Below are positions 51,801 through 60,647 of a stretch of 64,000 nucleotides of DNA, one piece after another (within the stretch, counting starts at the first letter, position 1; each line of letters starts with the position of its first letter). The notes under the pieces are model-generated. The model was not told where the DNA came from. It saw only the letters and a list, made by a program, of their open reading frames with translations, and did not search any database. Source of the stretch: Hydrogeniiclostridium mannosilyticum (GTDB taxonomy: Bacteria > Bacillota > Clostridia > Oscillospirales > Acutalibacteraceae). Where the stretch lies: assembly GCF_003268275.1 (NCBI RefSeq), contig NZ_QLYR01000002.1, positions 1-64,000 on the forward strand. The letters run 5' to 3'. The translations under genes were made by a program, and so were the position numbers.

Positions 51801-52412
51801 GCGGACGGGGTTGGGCGCGCCGGGGGTAAAGATGTCGAGAATGCCCCCGCGCAGCGAAAACTGTCCGGCGCCGTCGATCTGAACGGCGCGCTGGTAGCCG
51901 CAGGCCAGCAGGGCCTTGATGATGTGCTCCGGGCTGACCTGCTGCCCTGCCCGGAGTACAACGGTGCGCTTTTCCAGCTCCTCCGGCGGCAGGGTATATT
52001 GCAGGGCGGCATCGATGCAGGCAACGACGGCATCCCAGCCCTCCGCGGCGTCCGGCTCTTTATCCGGCGCGCTGCCCGCGGCTTTGAGCATGCGTGCCAA
52101 TACTTGCAGGCGCTGGTGTTCATATTCGCGGGAGGCGCTCTCCACGTCCTGCAGGTTGAAGTCCCGGGCCGGGTAGACCAGCGGGCGCAGCCCAAGCGCG
52201 GCAAGGTCGCCAGCAATGCGCTGCGCCTCGGCTTCATCCGCCGCAAGGAACAGGGCCTTACGGCCCTGGCGTGCGCACAGGGCGCCGGAAACCGCTGCTT
52301 TGTGGATGCCGGAAAGCCCGGTGGCGGCAGCAGGCAGCGCCCCGGTGGAAACGGCGTCCTCCAGGGTTTGATATTCCGGCAATCTGGCAAGGGCATTCCA
52401 TAAAAATTTCAT
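48897..52412 (-). CDS. mfd: Transcription-repair coupling factor
   Basis: A 1171-residue DNA translocase that removes stalled RNA polymerase and recruits UvrA. The UvrB-homology N-terminal part, the RNA-polymerase-interacting domain (LTPGDYVVHSAHGIGIFDGI) and the RecG-like helicase with Walker A GDVGFGKTEVALRA and DEEQ box VIIDEEQRFGV are all present, followed by the C-terminal TRCF domain. Length is normal. It is preceded by an AEC transporter and pth in the same direction, a variant of the common pth-mfd order. Confidence 0.96.
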   Translation of the reverse strand: MKFLWNALARLPEYQTLEDAVSTGALPAAATGLSGIHKAAVSGALCARQGRKALFLAADEAEAQRIAGDLAALGLRPLVYPARDFNLQDVESASREYEHQRLQVLARMLKAAGSAPDKEPDAAEGWDAVVACIDAALQYTLPPEELEKRTVVLRAGQQVSPEHIIKALLACGYQRAVQIDGAGQFSLRGGILDIFTPGAPNPVRLEFWGDEIDTLSFFDLETQRRTDPVEKIILAPAMEALATNPGALAERLRSLANTLRGKHAAPAKDTLRKHAGKLEDGLALSCADKYITLLYSRVATLFDYLPGNALIFCSEPLKNKERMRSVLWQWGEDVKGYLEEGVLCRGLTEFSETWAYALQQFELRGTVLMDSFARGSYDLPLKNLVHFSVRQLSPWGGSIQLLTEDLQNMLANKWACVVLAGNERSARTTAADLQAQGLPASYLESAEVVQRGTIVVASGALSAGLELPGAFFGLLSHGRLAAAPAKKKKRPKNSQEIYSLADLTPGDYVVHSAHGIGIFDGIHKLDMHGVVKDYIKLRYAKSDTLYVPVTQLDMVSKYIGPREDSGVKLNRLGGSEWQKAKSRVRAAVRDMAKELIKLYAERMQAKGHAFSADNEWQHDFESHFEYDETEDQLRCVEEIKSDMEREAPMDRLLCGDVGFGKTEVALRAAFKCVCDSKQCALLVPTTILAWQHFQTICKRMEGFPVRIELLSRFRTPKQQEDILRRLKRGEIDIVAGTHRLVSKDVKFRDLGLVIIDEEQRFGVAQKERLKDLCKNVDVLTLSATPIPRTLNMALSGIRDMSVIEEAPHDRHPVQTYVLEHDDGILFDAIRRELRRGGQVYYLHNDVASIERVAARIQSHIPEARIGIGHGKMNEQELSEVWRRLIDHEIDVLVCTTIIETGVDVPNANTLIIDNADRMGLSQLHQIRGRVGRSNRRAYAYLTFTRNKVLSDIAQKRLSAIREFTEFGSGFKIAMRDLEIRGAGNILGGEQHGHMEAVGYDMYLKILGEAIKREKGEEVPDYDGECLVDVQLQAHIPEKYIGDLNQRLEIYRRIADIRTQEDALDVTDELIDRFGEPPESVNGLISIALLRNQASRLGIHEVKQQNDTLLFYKQKVDPRQVALLVSTFKKRVMINAGARPYISVKLSGSPLDTLSEVLALLSGAENQPPEKQ

Positions 52413-52526
52413 AATCTGTCTCCGTCTGTCGTTCCATTTTCAAAAATAGGTACGTTTCCAGGTGCGCCGCCTTTTGGAAGCATCTAAGCTTCCGCTGCCG
52501 GGGTTGGCGGCCTTTCCCCGGGCGCG

Positions 52527-53480
52527 TTACAGCACCCCGGCGCTGCGCAGCAGGAATATCCAGGCCGTGACGGTGATGCTGGAGAGCACGGTTGTCGCCA
52601 CAATGATGCTGGAGGCCAGCACGCCGTCATTGCCCATGTTCTTTGCCATGATGTAGGAGCTGACAGTGGTCGGCGCGCCAAGCATAATGAGCAGGGCAAC
52701 CAGCTCCTGCCCGCGGAACCCGAGCGCAATGGCGATGGGGAGAAACACCGCCGGCTGGACGGCCAGCTTAATCAGTGCGGCGGCCAGGGTGGGCTTCAGG
52801 CGGGCCAGCGCCTTGCCGCCCTCAAAGCCAGCGCCGATGGCCACCAGTGCGATAGGGGTGGACATGTCCGCGAAGCTGGCGAGGGTCTTATCCAGCATAG
52901 CCGGAAGCCGCAGGTGGAGCAGGGAAAAGGGAACGCCCGCGGCAATGCCGATGATGATGGGGTTCCTGACAATATTGAGCAGCGTGCGCTTTATGCTGCC
53001 GCGGGAATTTTGCGGGCCCGCCGGGTGCTCCCCATAAATGGTGAGGATGATGACGGCGAAAATGTTGTACAGCGGCACGGCGGCGACGATCATCAGCGGG
53101 GCCAGGCCGGCGTTGCCGTAGATGTTCTGAATAAAGGCCACACCCAGCACGGCGGCGCTTCCCCGGTAGGCGCCCTGAATAAAACTGCCCACCTGCGTAC
53201 GGTCCTTAACCAGGCGCGCGCTGAGCAGCCAGATGGCCAAAATACTGGCGAGCGTGGCACCGATGCAGAAGAAAAAGTAGAGCGGGTCAAAATCGGCCTG
53301 CAAATCCATGGCTGAAATCTGCATGAACAGCAGGATCGGCAGCGTGACCTTGAAATTAAACCGGTTGGCGACCGTGACAAAATTTTCATTGAGCAGGCCG
53401 ATTCGCCGCAGAAAATAGCCTGCGGCCATGACCAGAAAAATTGGCATGGTGGCGTTAAGGCTGTAAATAAAATCCTCCAT
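52527..53480 (-). CDS. AEC family transporter (auxin efflux carrier type)
   Basis: A 317-residue membrane carrier with about ten hydrophobic segments. N-terminal MPIFLVMAAGYFLRRIGLLNE and the late MLGAPTTVSSYIMAKNMG motif match bacterial AEC (malate/organic-acid permease-like) proteins. The substrate is unknown. It starts 7 nt after the pth stop and lies between pth and mfd; unusual for this cluster but clearly in one transcription unit. Confidence 0.9.
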   Translation of the reverse strand: MEDFIYSLNATMPIFLVMAAGYFLRRIGLLNENFVTVANRFNFKVTLPILLFMQISAMDLQADFDPLYFFFCIGATLASILAIWLLSARLVKDRTQVGSFIQGAYRGSAAVLGVAFIQNIYGNAGLAPLMIVAAVPLYNIFAVIILTIYGEHPAGPQNSRGSIKRTLLNIVRNPIIIGIAAGVPFSLLHLRLPAMLDKTLASFADMSTPIALVAIGAGFEGGKALARLKPTLAAALIKLAVQPAVFLPIAIALGFRGQELVALLIMLGAPTTVSSYIMAKNMGNDGVLASSIIVATTVLSSITVTAWIFLLRSAGVL

Positions 53481-53487
53481 GGCGGCC

Positions 53488-54108
53488 CTAACCGTTGTAA
53501 CGGTTCATGGCTTCAGCGGCATTGCCCTGAAGCAGCAGGGTTACAGCGCCCGCCGCGTGCTCCAGCGCCTCGTCCAGCTTTTTTTGCTCCTGGCTGCTGA
53601 AGCGCGAAAGCACCCAGTCCGCCAGGTCCCAGCGGGGGTCGGGCTTGGCCCCCACGCCGATTTTTACCCGGGGAAAGTCTTGGCTTCCCGCTAAATAGAT
53701 GATATTTTTCATGCCGTTATGCCCGCCGTCGCTGCCCTTGGTGCGGATGCGGATGCGCCCGGGTTCCAGGGAAATGTCGTCGAAGAGCACGATGACGTGC
53801 TGCGGTGGGATTTTATAGAAGGCCATGGCCTCCTGAACGCTTTGGCCGGAGAGGTTCATAAACGTGGAGGGCTTAAGCAGCAGCACGTTTTTTCCCGCAA
53901 TTTGCACGGTGGCGGTCAGCCCCTTGAACTTCAGGCGGTCAATGGTGGCGCCCGCCTGCTCCGCGATGCGGTCAATGGCCATAAAGCCGCAGTTGTGGCG
54001 TGTGTTTTCATATTTGGAGCCGGGATTGCCCAGCCCGGCGACGATGTATTCTACCGGTCCCGCAGCGGGTCCGGCGGTTTTTTTTTGAAAAAGGCTGCGA
54101 ATATTCAT
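53488..54108 (-). CDS. pth: Peptidyl-tRNA hydrolase
   Basis: A 206-residue enzyme that releases tRNA from prematurely dropped peptidyl-tRNA. Conserved AGLGNPGSKYENTRHNCGF (catalytic His in RHN), FMNLSGQSVQ, FDDISLEPGRIRI and GSDGGHNGMKN are present. Compared with typical Pth it has an N-terminal extension of about 20 residues (MNIRSLFQKKTAGPAAG). ATG at 54108 is chosen for the AAAGGA box 8 nt upstream. Confidence 0.94.
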   Translation of the reverse strand: MNIRSLFQKKTAGPAAGPVEYIVAGLGNPGSKYENTRHNCGFMAIDRIAEQAGATIDRLKFKGLTATVQIAGKNVLLLKPSTFMNLSGQSVQEAMAFYKIPPQHVIVLFDDISLEPGRIRIRTKGSDGGHNGMKNIIYLAGSQDFPRVKIGVGAKPDPRWDLADWVLSRFSSQEQKKLDEALEHAAGAVTLLLQGNAAEAMNRYNG

Positions 54109-54186
54109 GGCGGTAATCCTTTCTCCGGCACAGTGCCGGAACAGAGTCGGGGGACGGCGGGGGCTGCCCGCCGGCACGCAAAAGAA

Positions 54187-54207
54187 CCCCACATTGCCTG
54201 TGTGGGG
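54187..54207 (-). terminator. Terminator between methyltransferase and pth
   Basis: CCCCACA (54187-54193) and TGTGGGG (54201-54207); leftward followed by TTCTTTTG. Short but G+C rich. No good separate pth promoter was found downstream of it. Confidence 0.6.
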
Positions 54208-54251
54208 GGAATACGCGGGTAAAACGGGCCGATAGGCGGCCCGGGTGGCGG

Positions 54252-55046
54252 CTATGCCTTGGTACAGACCATCAAGGCATGATTAGCCAGACCGGTACAG
54301 GAACGGCTGGCGCTCATCCGGTCTGCGAGCTCACGATAGCAGCGAAACTGCTCGTCATCCATGCGGTCAATCGCATCGGCGGCAAAGAAGAAATCCAGCC
54401 CGCAGTTTTGGCAGACGGCAAAGCCATGCTCTATGGCGCCGGCTTCCATCTCCTCCGGGGAGGTATAGTAAAAGACGCCGGGGCGGAGGTCGTCCGTGCT
54501 GTTTTTTAGCACCGCTTCGTTTGCCTGGGCGTTGGGGTAAAATGCCCGCAGGGATTCATTTACGCAGGCGCCAGCATATACGCCCAGCCGGTTGATATAG
54601 GCGAAGGCAAAGACGGCTTTGTCTGTTCCAACCCGCCAGCATTCCCGGAACACCTGCCGGCGTTCCTCCGGCGGCAGGTGGTACATCGGCCCAAGGCATA
54701 GCACCAAATCAAAGCTCTTTTCCGCGAGGCCCGTCAACCGCGTGGCGTCGCCGGCCAGCGCCGTGAGGTTCTTTTTGCCTTGAACCCGGATTTTTTGGCT
54801 GAAAACCGCGATATTATCCGGGCTGAGATCCACCCCGGTGTAGGATGCGCAGCTGTCGGCAAATAACAGCCCATAATAGCCGGTGCCGCAGCCGGTTTCG
54901 AGAATACGGGTGTCCTGACGGATATAGGGACGCAGGATCTTTTCCGTGTAATAAAACTCTGTGCCGCCCGACCGGGAGCGGTCCGCCCGTCCCTCCTCGA
55001 TTCCGCCGGCATACAGTGCCGTGATTTGTTCCTCGTTGGCCGGCAT
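54252..55046 (-). CDS. Class I SAM-dependent methyltransferase
   Basis: A 264-residue enzyme. AdoMet-binding motif I is LETGCGTGYYGLLFA, with the acidic motif TGVDLSPDNI and motif IV FDLVLCLGPMYHLPPEERR. The Methyltransf_25-like fold is clear but the substrate (small molecule or macromolecule) is not. GGAGGTGAGCGC precedes the ATG. It has its own promoter and terminator, i.e. is monocistronic. Confidence 0.9.
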   Translation of the reverse strand: MPANEEQITALYAGGIEEGRADRSRSGGTEFYYTEKILRPYIRQDTRILETGCGTGYYGLLFADSCASYTGVDLSPDNIAVFSQKIRVQGKKNLTALAGDATRLTGLAEKSFDLVLCLGPMYHLPPEERRQVFRECWRVGTDKAVFAFAYINRLGVYAGACVNESLRAFYPNAQANEAVLKNSTDDLRPGVFYYTSPEEMEAGAIEHGFAVCQNCGLDFFFAADAIDRMDDEQFRCYRELADRMSASRSCTGLANHALMVCTKA

Positions 55047-55118
55047 GCGCTCACCTCCGCCGGCGGATACCGCCGTTTTGTATTGTGGCCATTGGTTTTT
55101 GTTTTTTGTTATTTTACT

Positions 55119-55146
55119 ATTATATCATTTTAAGCGGAAAAGGCAA
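55119..55146 (-). promoter_or_regulatory. Promoter of the methyltransferase gene
   Basis: Minus strand TTGCCT (55141-55146) and TATAAT (55119-55124), spacer 16 bp. Confidence 0.6.
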
Positions 55147-55153
55147 AGCAAAA

Positions 55154-55188
55154 CCGGCACTCCTGAAAAACTTTTTCAGGAATGCCGG
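55154..55188 (-). terminator. Terminator of the MarR-ABC exporter operon
   Basis: CCGGCA-TCCTGAAAAA arms with one bulged pair around a single-base centre; leftward followed by TTTTGCTTTG. It lies 27 nt after the exporter stop. Confidence 0.8.
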
Positions 55189-55215
55189 GATTTATTGCTT
55201 TACTGGAAAGCCGCT

Positions 55216-57102
55216 TTATGAAAGCTCCAGCTTGCCGGTGTAAAGCTGGTAATAGGTGCCCTTTTTGACGATGAGTTCCTCATGGCTGCCGCGTTCGATG
55301 ATGCGTCCATGATCCAATACGATGATGGCATCGCTGTTGCGGATGGTGGAGAGGCGGTGCGCAATGACAAATACGGTACGGCCCTTCATCAGGTTATCCA
55401 TACCCTTTTGCACAATACGCTCAGTACGGGTGTCGATGCTGGAGGTGGCCTCGTCCAAAATCAGCACGGGCGGGTTTGCCACCGCGGCCCGGGCAATGGA
55501 GAGCAGCTGGCGCTGGCCTTGTGAGAGCTCTTCGCCGTCGCCGCTGATCATGGTCTGGTAGCCGTTGGGCAGCATGTTGATGAACTGATCGGCGTGGGAG
55601 AGGCGAGCGGCCTCGTGGATTTCCTCGTCTGTGGCATCGATGCGCCCATAGCGGATGTTTTCCATAATGGTTCCGGTAAACAGGTGGGTGTCCTGCAATA
55701 CGATGCCCAGGGAACGGCGCAGGTCAGCCTTCTTAATTTTGTTGATATTGATGCCGTCATAGCGGATTTTGCCGTCTTGGACATCGTAAAAACGGTTGAT
55801 CAGATTGGTGATGGTGGTCTTGCCCGCGCCGGTTGAGCCCACAAAGGCGAGCTTTTGGCCCGGCTTCGCATACAGTGAAATATCGTGCAGGATTATCTTT
55901 TCATCCGTATAACCAAAGGTCATGTCGTAGAACTGCACGTCGCCCTTGAGCTCCGTGTAGGTGACGCTGCCGTCCTGATGCGGGTGCTTCCAGGCCCAAA
56001 GGCCGGTTCTCTCCGCGCATTCCTCCAGGGAGCCGTCCGCCTTCTTTTTCGCATTGACCAGGGTGACATAGCCGTCGTCCACCTCTGGCTTTTCGTCGAT
56101 CATCCGGAAAATCCGCTCAGCGCCTGCCAGGGCCATGACAATGGAGTTGAACTGCTGGGCCACCTGCATGAAGGGCTGGGTGAAGCTCTTGGTAAATTGC
56201 AGGTAAGCGGCCATGACGCCCAGGGTGATGCCGCCGATATTCGCTACAGAGAGAAAGCCGCCCAGAACAGCCGTCAGCACAAATTGCAGGTTGCCCAGGT
56301 TGCCGATGATGGGGCCCATCATGTTGGCGAAGGTGTTGGCCTTTGTAGCGCTTTCATAAAGGCGGTCGTTGAGCGCGTCGAACTCCTGCTCGGAGACGCG
56401 CTCGTGATTAAAGATTTTAATGACCCGCTGCCCGTTCATGCGCTCTTCAACAAAGCCCGTCACGTCGGCAATATCGAGCTGCTGGCGCACGAAGTATTTG
56501 CCGCTGTTGCCGCCGATTTTTTTGGTGACCAGCAGGAGCACGCCGATCATGACCACCGCGAGGATGGTAAGCAGCGGGCTGAGCGCCAGCATAGAAATAA
56601 AGGTGACAATAATGGTGAGAAGCGACATGAGCACCTGCGGGATGGATTGGTTGATCATCTGGCGCAGGGTGTCGGTGTCATTGGTGTAGAGGCTCATAAT
56701 AGAGCCGTTGGTGTTTTGGTCAAAATAGCGGATGGGCAGGGTCTGCATGTGCTCAAACATTTCATCGCGCACACGCTTGAGCACGCCCTGGCCGATTTTG
56801 ACCATCAGACGGGTGTAGATAAACGAGGCCAGCACGCCCGCCAGGAAGATGGTCCCCAAAACAGCCAGCGCCGCGTACAGCTCGGAGAAATTGGGATCCG
56901 TGTTGCCAATGAGCGGGACAATGAAGTCGTCGAGCAAAAACTTCAGGGAGAGCGAAACCGAAACAGAGGCAACGGAGCTGATGAGAATGCAGATAAACAC
57001 GGCGATAAACTGCGCCTTATAAGTACCGGTCACATACCGGAGCAGGCGCCTGCCGGTTTGCAGGGTCTGCTTATTGATGCGTTTGTTCCCTTTTTTATTC
57101 AT
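55216..57102 (-). CDS. ABC exporter, subunit with consensus ATPase site
   Basis: A 628-residue half-transporter: six transmembrane segments (residues about 30-330) and a nucleotide-binding domain with Walker A VGSTGAGKTT, signature ELSQGQRQLLSIARA and Walker B VLILDEATSSID including the catalytic Glu. It forms a heterodimer with the preceding subunit, like BmrC/BmrD or TM287/288. An insertion (VTLVNAKKKADGSLEECAE) between membrane and ATPase domains is typical. Start overlaps the partner's stop by 8 bp. Confidence 0.92.
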   Translation of the reverse strand: MNKKGNKRINKQTLQTGRRLLRYVTGTYKAQFIAVFICILISSVASVSVSLSLKFLLDDFIVPLIGNTDPNFSELYAALAVLGTIFLAGVLASFIYTRLMVKIGQGVLKRVRDEMFEHMQTLPIRYFDQNTNGSIMSLYTNDTDTLRQMINQSIPQVLMSLLTIIVTFISMLALSPLLTILAVVMIGVLLLVTKKIGGNSGKYFVRQQLDIADVTGFVEERMNGQRVIKIFNHERVSEQEFDALNDRLYESATKANTFANMMGPIIGNLGNLQFVLTAVLGGFLSVANIGGITLGVMAAYLQFTKSFTQPFMQVAQQFNSIVMALAGAERIFRMIDEKPEVDDGYVTLVNAKKKADGSLEECAERTGLWAWKHPHQDGSVTYTELKGDVQFYDMTFGYTDEKIILHDISLYAKPGQKLAFVGSTGAGKTTITNLINRFYDVQDGKIRYDGININKIKKADLRRSLGIVLQDTHLFTGTIMENIRYGRIDATDEEIHEAARLSHADQFINMLPNGYQTMISGDGEELSQGQRQLLSIARAAVANPPVLILDEATSSIDTRTERIVQKGMDNLMKGRTVFVIAHRLSTIRNSDAIIVLDHGRIIERGSHEELIVKKGTYYQLYTGKLELS

Positions 57103-58828
57103 CGTCGCCGCCTCCTTTCACTTGGGATTCATAGACCTCACGGTAAATTGCGTTGGTTTTCAGCAGCTCGGCGGAAGTGCCGATGCCGTTGATCTCGCCG
57201 TTTTCCATAACGATGATTTGGTCGGCGTCCTCAATGGAGGAGACGCGCTGCGCGATGATAAGCTTGGTGGTGTCTGGAATTTCCTCTCGGAACGCCTTGC
57301 GGATCATGGCGTCGGTTTTGGTGTCCACCGCGCTGGTGGAGTCGTCCAGAATCAGGATTTTCGGCTTTTTCAGCAGTGCCCGGGCAATGCAAAGGCGCTG
57401 CTTCTGCCCGCCGGATACGTTGTTGCCGCCCTGGACAATCATGGTGTCGTACCCGTTCGGGAACTCCCGGATAAATCCGTCGGCCTGTGCCAGGCGGCAG
57501 ACCCGTTGGACCTCCTCGTCGCTGGCGTTTTCGTCGCCCCAGCGGATATTTTCATAAATGCTGCCGGAGAACAGCACGTTTTTTTGCAGCACCATAGAGA
57601 CTTGGTCGCGCAGTGCCTCCAGCCCATAGCTGCGCACATCGATGCCGCCTACCTTGACGACGCCCTGGGTTACGTCGTAGAGCCTGGGGATGAGCTGCAC
57701 CAGGGTGGATTTGGCGCTGCCGGTGCCGCCGATGATGCCGATGGTCTGCCCTGCCTTGATGTGCAGGTCCACGTGCTTGAGCGACAGCTTGCCGCCCTCG
57801 CCCGCATAGCTGAAGCTGACGTTTTCAAAGTCGATGCTGCCGTTGGGGACTTCCTGAAGCGCTTCAGCGCCGTCCTGCATTTCGGGCTCCTCGTCCAGCA
57901 CCTCTCTAATGCGGTCAGAGGAGGCCTCGGCAATCATAATCATGACAAAGACGAAGGAGACCATCATCAGGGAGCTTAAGATCTGAATGGCATAGATGAT
58001 AACGCTGGTCAGCTCGCCGGTTTCCATGGAGCCGAAGACAATGCTGCGCCCGCCGATGAGCACCATGAGCAGAACCACCGCATAGATGGTGAACTGCATA
58101 ACCGGGGAGTTCCAGGCGACAATTTTTTCCGCCTTGGTAAACAGGTTGTAAATGATTTTGGAAATGCCGTGGAATTTTTTGACCTCATAATCCTCGCGCA
58201 CATAGGCCTTGACCACGCGCGCGGCGTTGACGTTTTCCTGTACGGTGTTGTTGAGCACGTCGTACTCGTTGAACACCTGAATGAAATGGGGGTGTGCCTT
58301 CTTGGCGATAAAAATCAGCAGGCCGCCGAGCACCGGCACCGTCAGCAGCAAAATCAGAGCGATTTGCGCATTGACCGTCATGGTCATGATGAGAGAGAGG
58401 ACGATCATGATCGGCGCGCGGGCCAGCAGGCGAATGCTCATCATATAGGCCATTTGCACATTGGTGATGTCGGTGGTGAGCCGCGTCACCAGGCCGGGCG
58501 TGGAAAAGCGGTCGATATTCTTAAAGGAAAACTGCTGAATTTTATAGAAGATGTCATGGCGCAGGTTCTTTGCATAGCCCGCGCCCGCCTTGGCGGCATA
58601 ATTGCCGGCCTTCACGCCGAAAAACAGCGCCAGCATGGCCATGGCCACCAGGACGGCGCCCATCCCAATGATGTAGCCCATGTCGCCGTTCATAATGCCG
58701 ACGTCGATGATTTTAGCCATCATCAGCGGAATCAGGACCTCCATCAGGACCTCCAGAATAACAAAAACCGGGGACAGGACGGACTCTTTTTTAAATTCAC
58801 GTACAGATTGAAATAATCGTCTATTCAT
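57095..58828 (-). CDS. ABC exporter, subunit with degenerate ATPase site
   Basis: A 577-residue half-transporter with six membrane segments and an ATPase domain. Walker A is GGTGSAKST and the Walker B end reads ILILDDSTSAVD: the catalytic glutamate is aspartate, marking the degenerate site of asymmetric heterodimeric exporters. Signature NVSGGQKQRLCIARA is intact. ATG at 58828 is chosen (AGGTAACG leader) and overlaps the MarR stop; the partner gene overlaps its 3' end. Confidence 0.92.
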   Translation of the reverse strand: MNRRLFQSVREFKKESVLSPVFVILEVLMEVLIPLMMAKIIDVGIMNGDMGYIIGMGAVLVAMAMLALFFGVKAGNYAAKAGAGYAKNLRHDIFYKIQQFSFKNIDRFSTPGLVTRLTTDITNVQMAYMMSIRLLARAPIMIVLSLIMTMTVNAQIALILLLTVPVLGGLLIFIAKKAHPHFIQVFNEYDVLNNTVQENVNAARVVKAYVREDYEVKKFHGISKIIYNLFTKAEKIVAWNSPVMQFTIYAVVLLMVLIGGRSIVFGSMETGELTSVIIYAIQILSSLMMVSFVFVMIMIAEASSDRIREVLDEEPEMQDGAEALQEVPNGSIDFENVSFSYAGEGGKLSLKHVDLHIKAGQTIGIIGGTGSAKSTLVQLIPRLYDVTQGVVKVGGIDVRSYGLEALRDQVSMVLQKNVLFSGSIYENIRWGDENASDEEVQRVCRLAQADGFIREFPNGYDTMIVQGGNNVSGGQKQRLCIARALLKKPKILILDDSTSAVDTKTDAMIRKAFREEIPDTTKLIIAQRVSSIEDADQIIVMENGEINGIGTSAELLKTNAIYREVYESQVKGGGDDE

Positions 58829-59312
58829 CGTTACCTCCTTGCTCGTTATCCGTTCTTCTTTCATTTTGGGTAAGGTTGCCGAGCATGTGCAGCAGTACCT
58901 CCCGGCAGGTGTCCAGATCTTGCGGGGGGATGCCGTCCGCGAGCTTTTGCTCCATGCGCGCGATATTGGCCTGAACCTGCGTGCGGAACCGCCCGGCCTT
59001 TTTGGTGGGCACAATTTTTTTCAGCCGCGCATCCTGGGGTACGCTTTCGCGGGTGATAAACCCGCTTTTTTCCATCAGCTGAAGCATCCCTGTGGCGGTG
59101 GAACGGCGAATGTGAAACTCCTCCTCCACATCCTTTTGGTAAATCTCGCGGTTCAGCGACTCCATCAGAATATAAAAAAGGATGTGCCGCTGCATGTGGG
59201 TGAGCTCGCCGCCTCCTTCAGAAACGGGGCTTCTCCGCCTGAGATGATGGGAGAGCGCATGAATCAGCCGCCCAAAATCCGGCTGTGCATCCGCCGCTGC
59301 CGGCATCCCCAT
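58821..59312 (-). CDS. MarR family regulator of the ABC exporter
   Basis: A 163-residue winged-helix repressor (LTHMQRHILFYILMESLN, then IRRSTATGMLQLMEKSGFI and a VPQDARLKKIVPTKKA wing). It is the first gene of the exporter operon and starts at a promoter that overlaps a perfect inverted repeat, so it probably autoregulates and responds to a substrate of the exporter. GGAGGG lies 7 nt upstream of the ATG. Confidence 0.9.
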   Translation of the reverse strand: MGMPAAADAQPDFGRLIHALSHHLRRRSPVSEGGGELTHMQRHILFYILMESLNREIYQKDVEEEFHIRRSTATGMLQLMEKSGFITRESVPQDARLKKIVPTKKAGRFRTQVQANIARMEQKLADGIPPQDLDTCREVLLHMLGNLTQNERRTDNEQGGNDE

Positions 59313-59324
59313 ACGAATCCCTCC

Positions 59325-59375
59325 TTATAATTGTTCGTTCCCTAACAATTATAAGGGGGTTTTAAATTTTGTCAA
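59325..59375 (-). promoter_or_regulatory. Promoter and operator of the MarR-ABC operon
   Basis: Minus strand TTGACA (59370-59375) and TATAAT (59348-59353), spacer 16 bp. The perfect 11-bp inverted repeat TTATAATTGTT (59325-59335) and AACAATTATAA (59344-59354) covers the -10 box and the start, the classical position of a MarR operator. Confidence 0.8.
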
Positions 59376-59756
59376 CCCCTTGCAGCAGCACGGGGCGCAA
59401 AGCAAATATGGCGGCGGTGCACAGATAGCGTATTTTTGGGCCGGTTTTAAACGAAGAGATGTAAAATAATTGAAGATCAACGGCAATAAAAGAGGCTGAA
59501 TTTGTAGTAAATGCTGAAATTAATTTTTTAGATATAAAAATATTTTAATATAAATATTTTTAACAAAAAACGAACCGGGCGCTGTAGGCGCCGTGACGGA
59601 CAGAGGCTGGTTCGATGAACGCTGTTTTTACTTGGGCGGCCCGGTTTTTTACCCTGAAGCGGAAGGACCCGGCACGCCCGCGCAGAACAAAATACAAAGG
59701 GCAGCGATGCGGCTTTCCACCGTACCGTTGCCCTTTACAGCCCGAAACATGAGCGC
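59376..59756. other. Gene-free stretch between MarR operon and LysR gene
   Basis: About 380 bases, A+T-rich at 59450-59570 and G+C-rich afterwards. A weak GAACC...GGTTC pairing at about 59573-59615 was seen. No gene or RNA family supported. Confidence 0.4.
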
Positions 59757-60647
59757 CTAGCCCTGGGAGGCTTTTTTTAAAAAAGCCAGGTACTGCTCTG
59801 CCGCCTTTGAGAACATCTGGTATTTTTTCCAGACGACGTGCGTGCCCATTTCTATCCTGGGCCGCAGGGGGCGGAAGCACAGCTTGCTCTCCCCGCTGGT
59901 GTTAATAATTTGGTCGAGCCCAACGGCGTAGCCGAGCCCTTCCTCCACCATTAAGGAGGCGTTGAAAAGAAGGCTGTAGGTAGCTACCTTGTTAATTTGC
60001 CCCCACTCCTGCTTCAGCCAGGGCAGCAGGGCCCCGGCATAGCATTCCTGGCGGGAAAGGATGAGCGGCTTGTTCCAAAGATCCTCGGGCTCGACGGCCG
60101 CTTTCTCAGCCAGGGGGGAATCGCGGCGCATCAAAACGCCCCAGGTGTTCCGGCAGGGAATATCCAGGCAGTCGTATTTTGCGGTGTCCACCTCCCCGAG
60201 AATAAGGCCGAAATCACTTAGGCCCTGGTCCAGCGAGTCAAGAATATCCTTTCGGTCCCCGCTCTGTATATGGAAATAGACCAACGGGTATTTCTGCTGC
60301 AGGGCGTGCTGTGCCTGAATTAGATAGCGCACACCCTCGGTCTCTCCGGCGCCGATAAAGACATTACCGGCGATGGCCTCGTCGGACAGGGTAATTTCAT
60401 CCTCGGCCTTCTTTACCAGCTGAAGGATTTCCTCCGCACGCTTGCGGAGGATCATGCCTTCCTCGGTCAGCGTCACCTTGCGGGAGCCCCGCGCGCCGCG
60501 GATTAAAAGCTGTTTGCCGAGCTCGGCCTCCATCGCTTTGAGCTGTGTGGAAAGCGTGGGCTGGGAAAGGTGCAGGGACTGCGCCGCGGCTGAAATGCTC
60601 TGCTCCCTTGCTACCGCTAAAAAATATTGCAAAACGCGCAATTCCAT
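59757..60647 (-). CDS. LysR family transcriptional regulator
   Basis: A 296-residue regulator with the N-terminal winged helix (MELRVLQYFLAVAREQSISA, then LHLSQPTLSTQLKAMEAELG) and a C-terminal substrate-binding domain. ATG at 60647 follows AGGAGGCCTTCAA; a longer frame upstream lacks such a site. The gene is divergent from the DUF3737 transcription unit, which is a likely target by LysR convention. Confidence 0.92.
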   Translation of the reverse strand: MELRVLQYFLAVAREQSISAAAQSLHLSQPTLSTQLKAMEAELGKQLLIRGARGSRKVTLTEEGMILRKRAEEILQLVKKAEDEITLSDEAIAGNVFIGAGETEGVRYLIQAQHALQQKYPLVYFHIQSGDRKDILDSLDQGLSDFGLILGEVDTAKYDCLDIPCRNTWGVLMRRDSPLAEKAAVEPEDLWNKPLILSRQECYAGALLPWLKQEWGQINKVATYSLLFNASLMVEEGLGYAVGLDQIINTSGESKLCFRPLRPRIEMGTHVVWKKYQMFSKAAEQYLAFLKKASQG

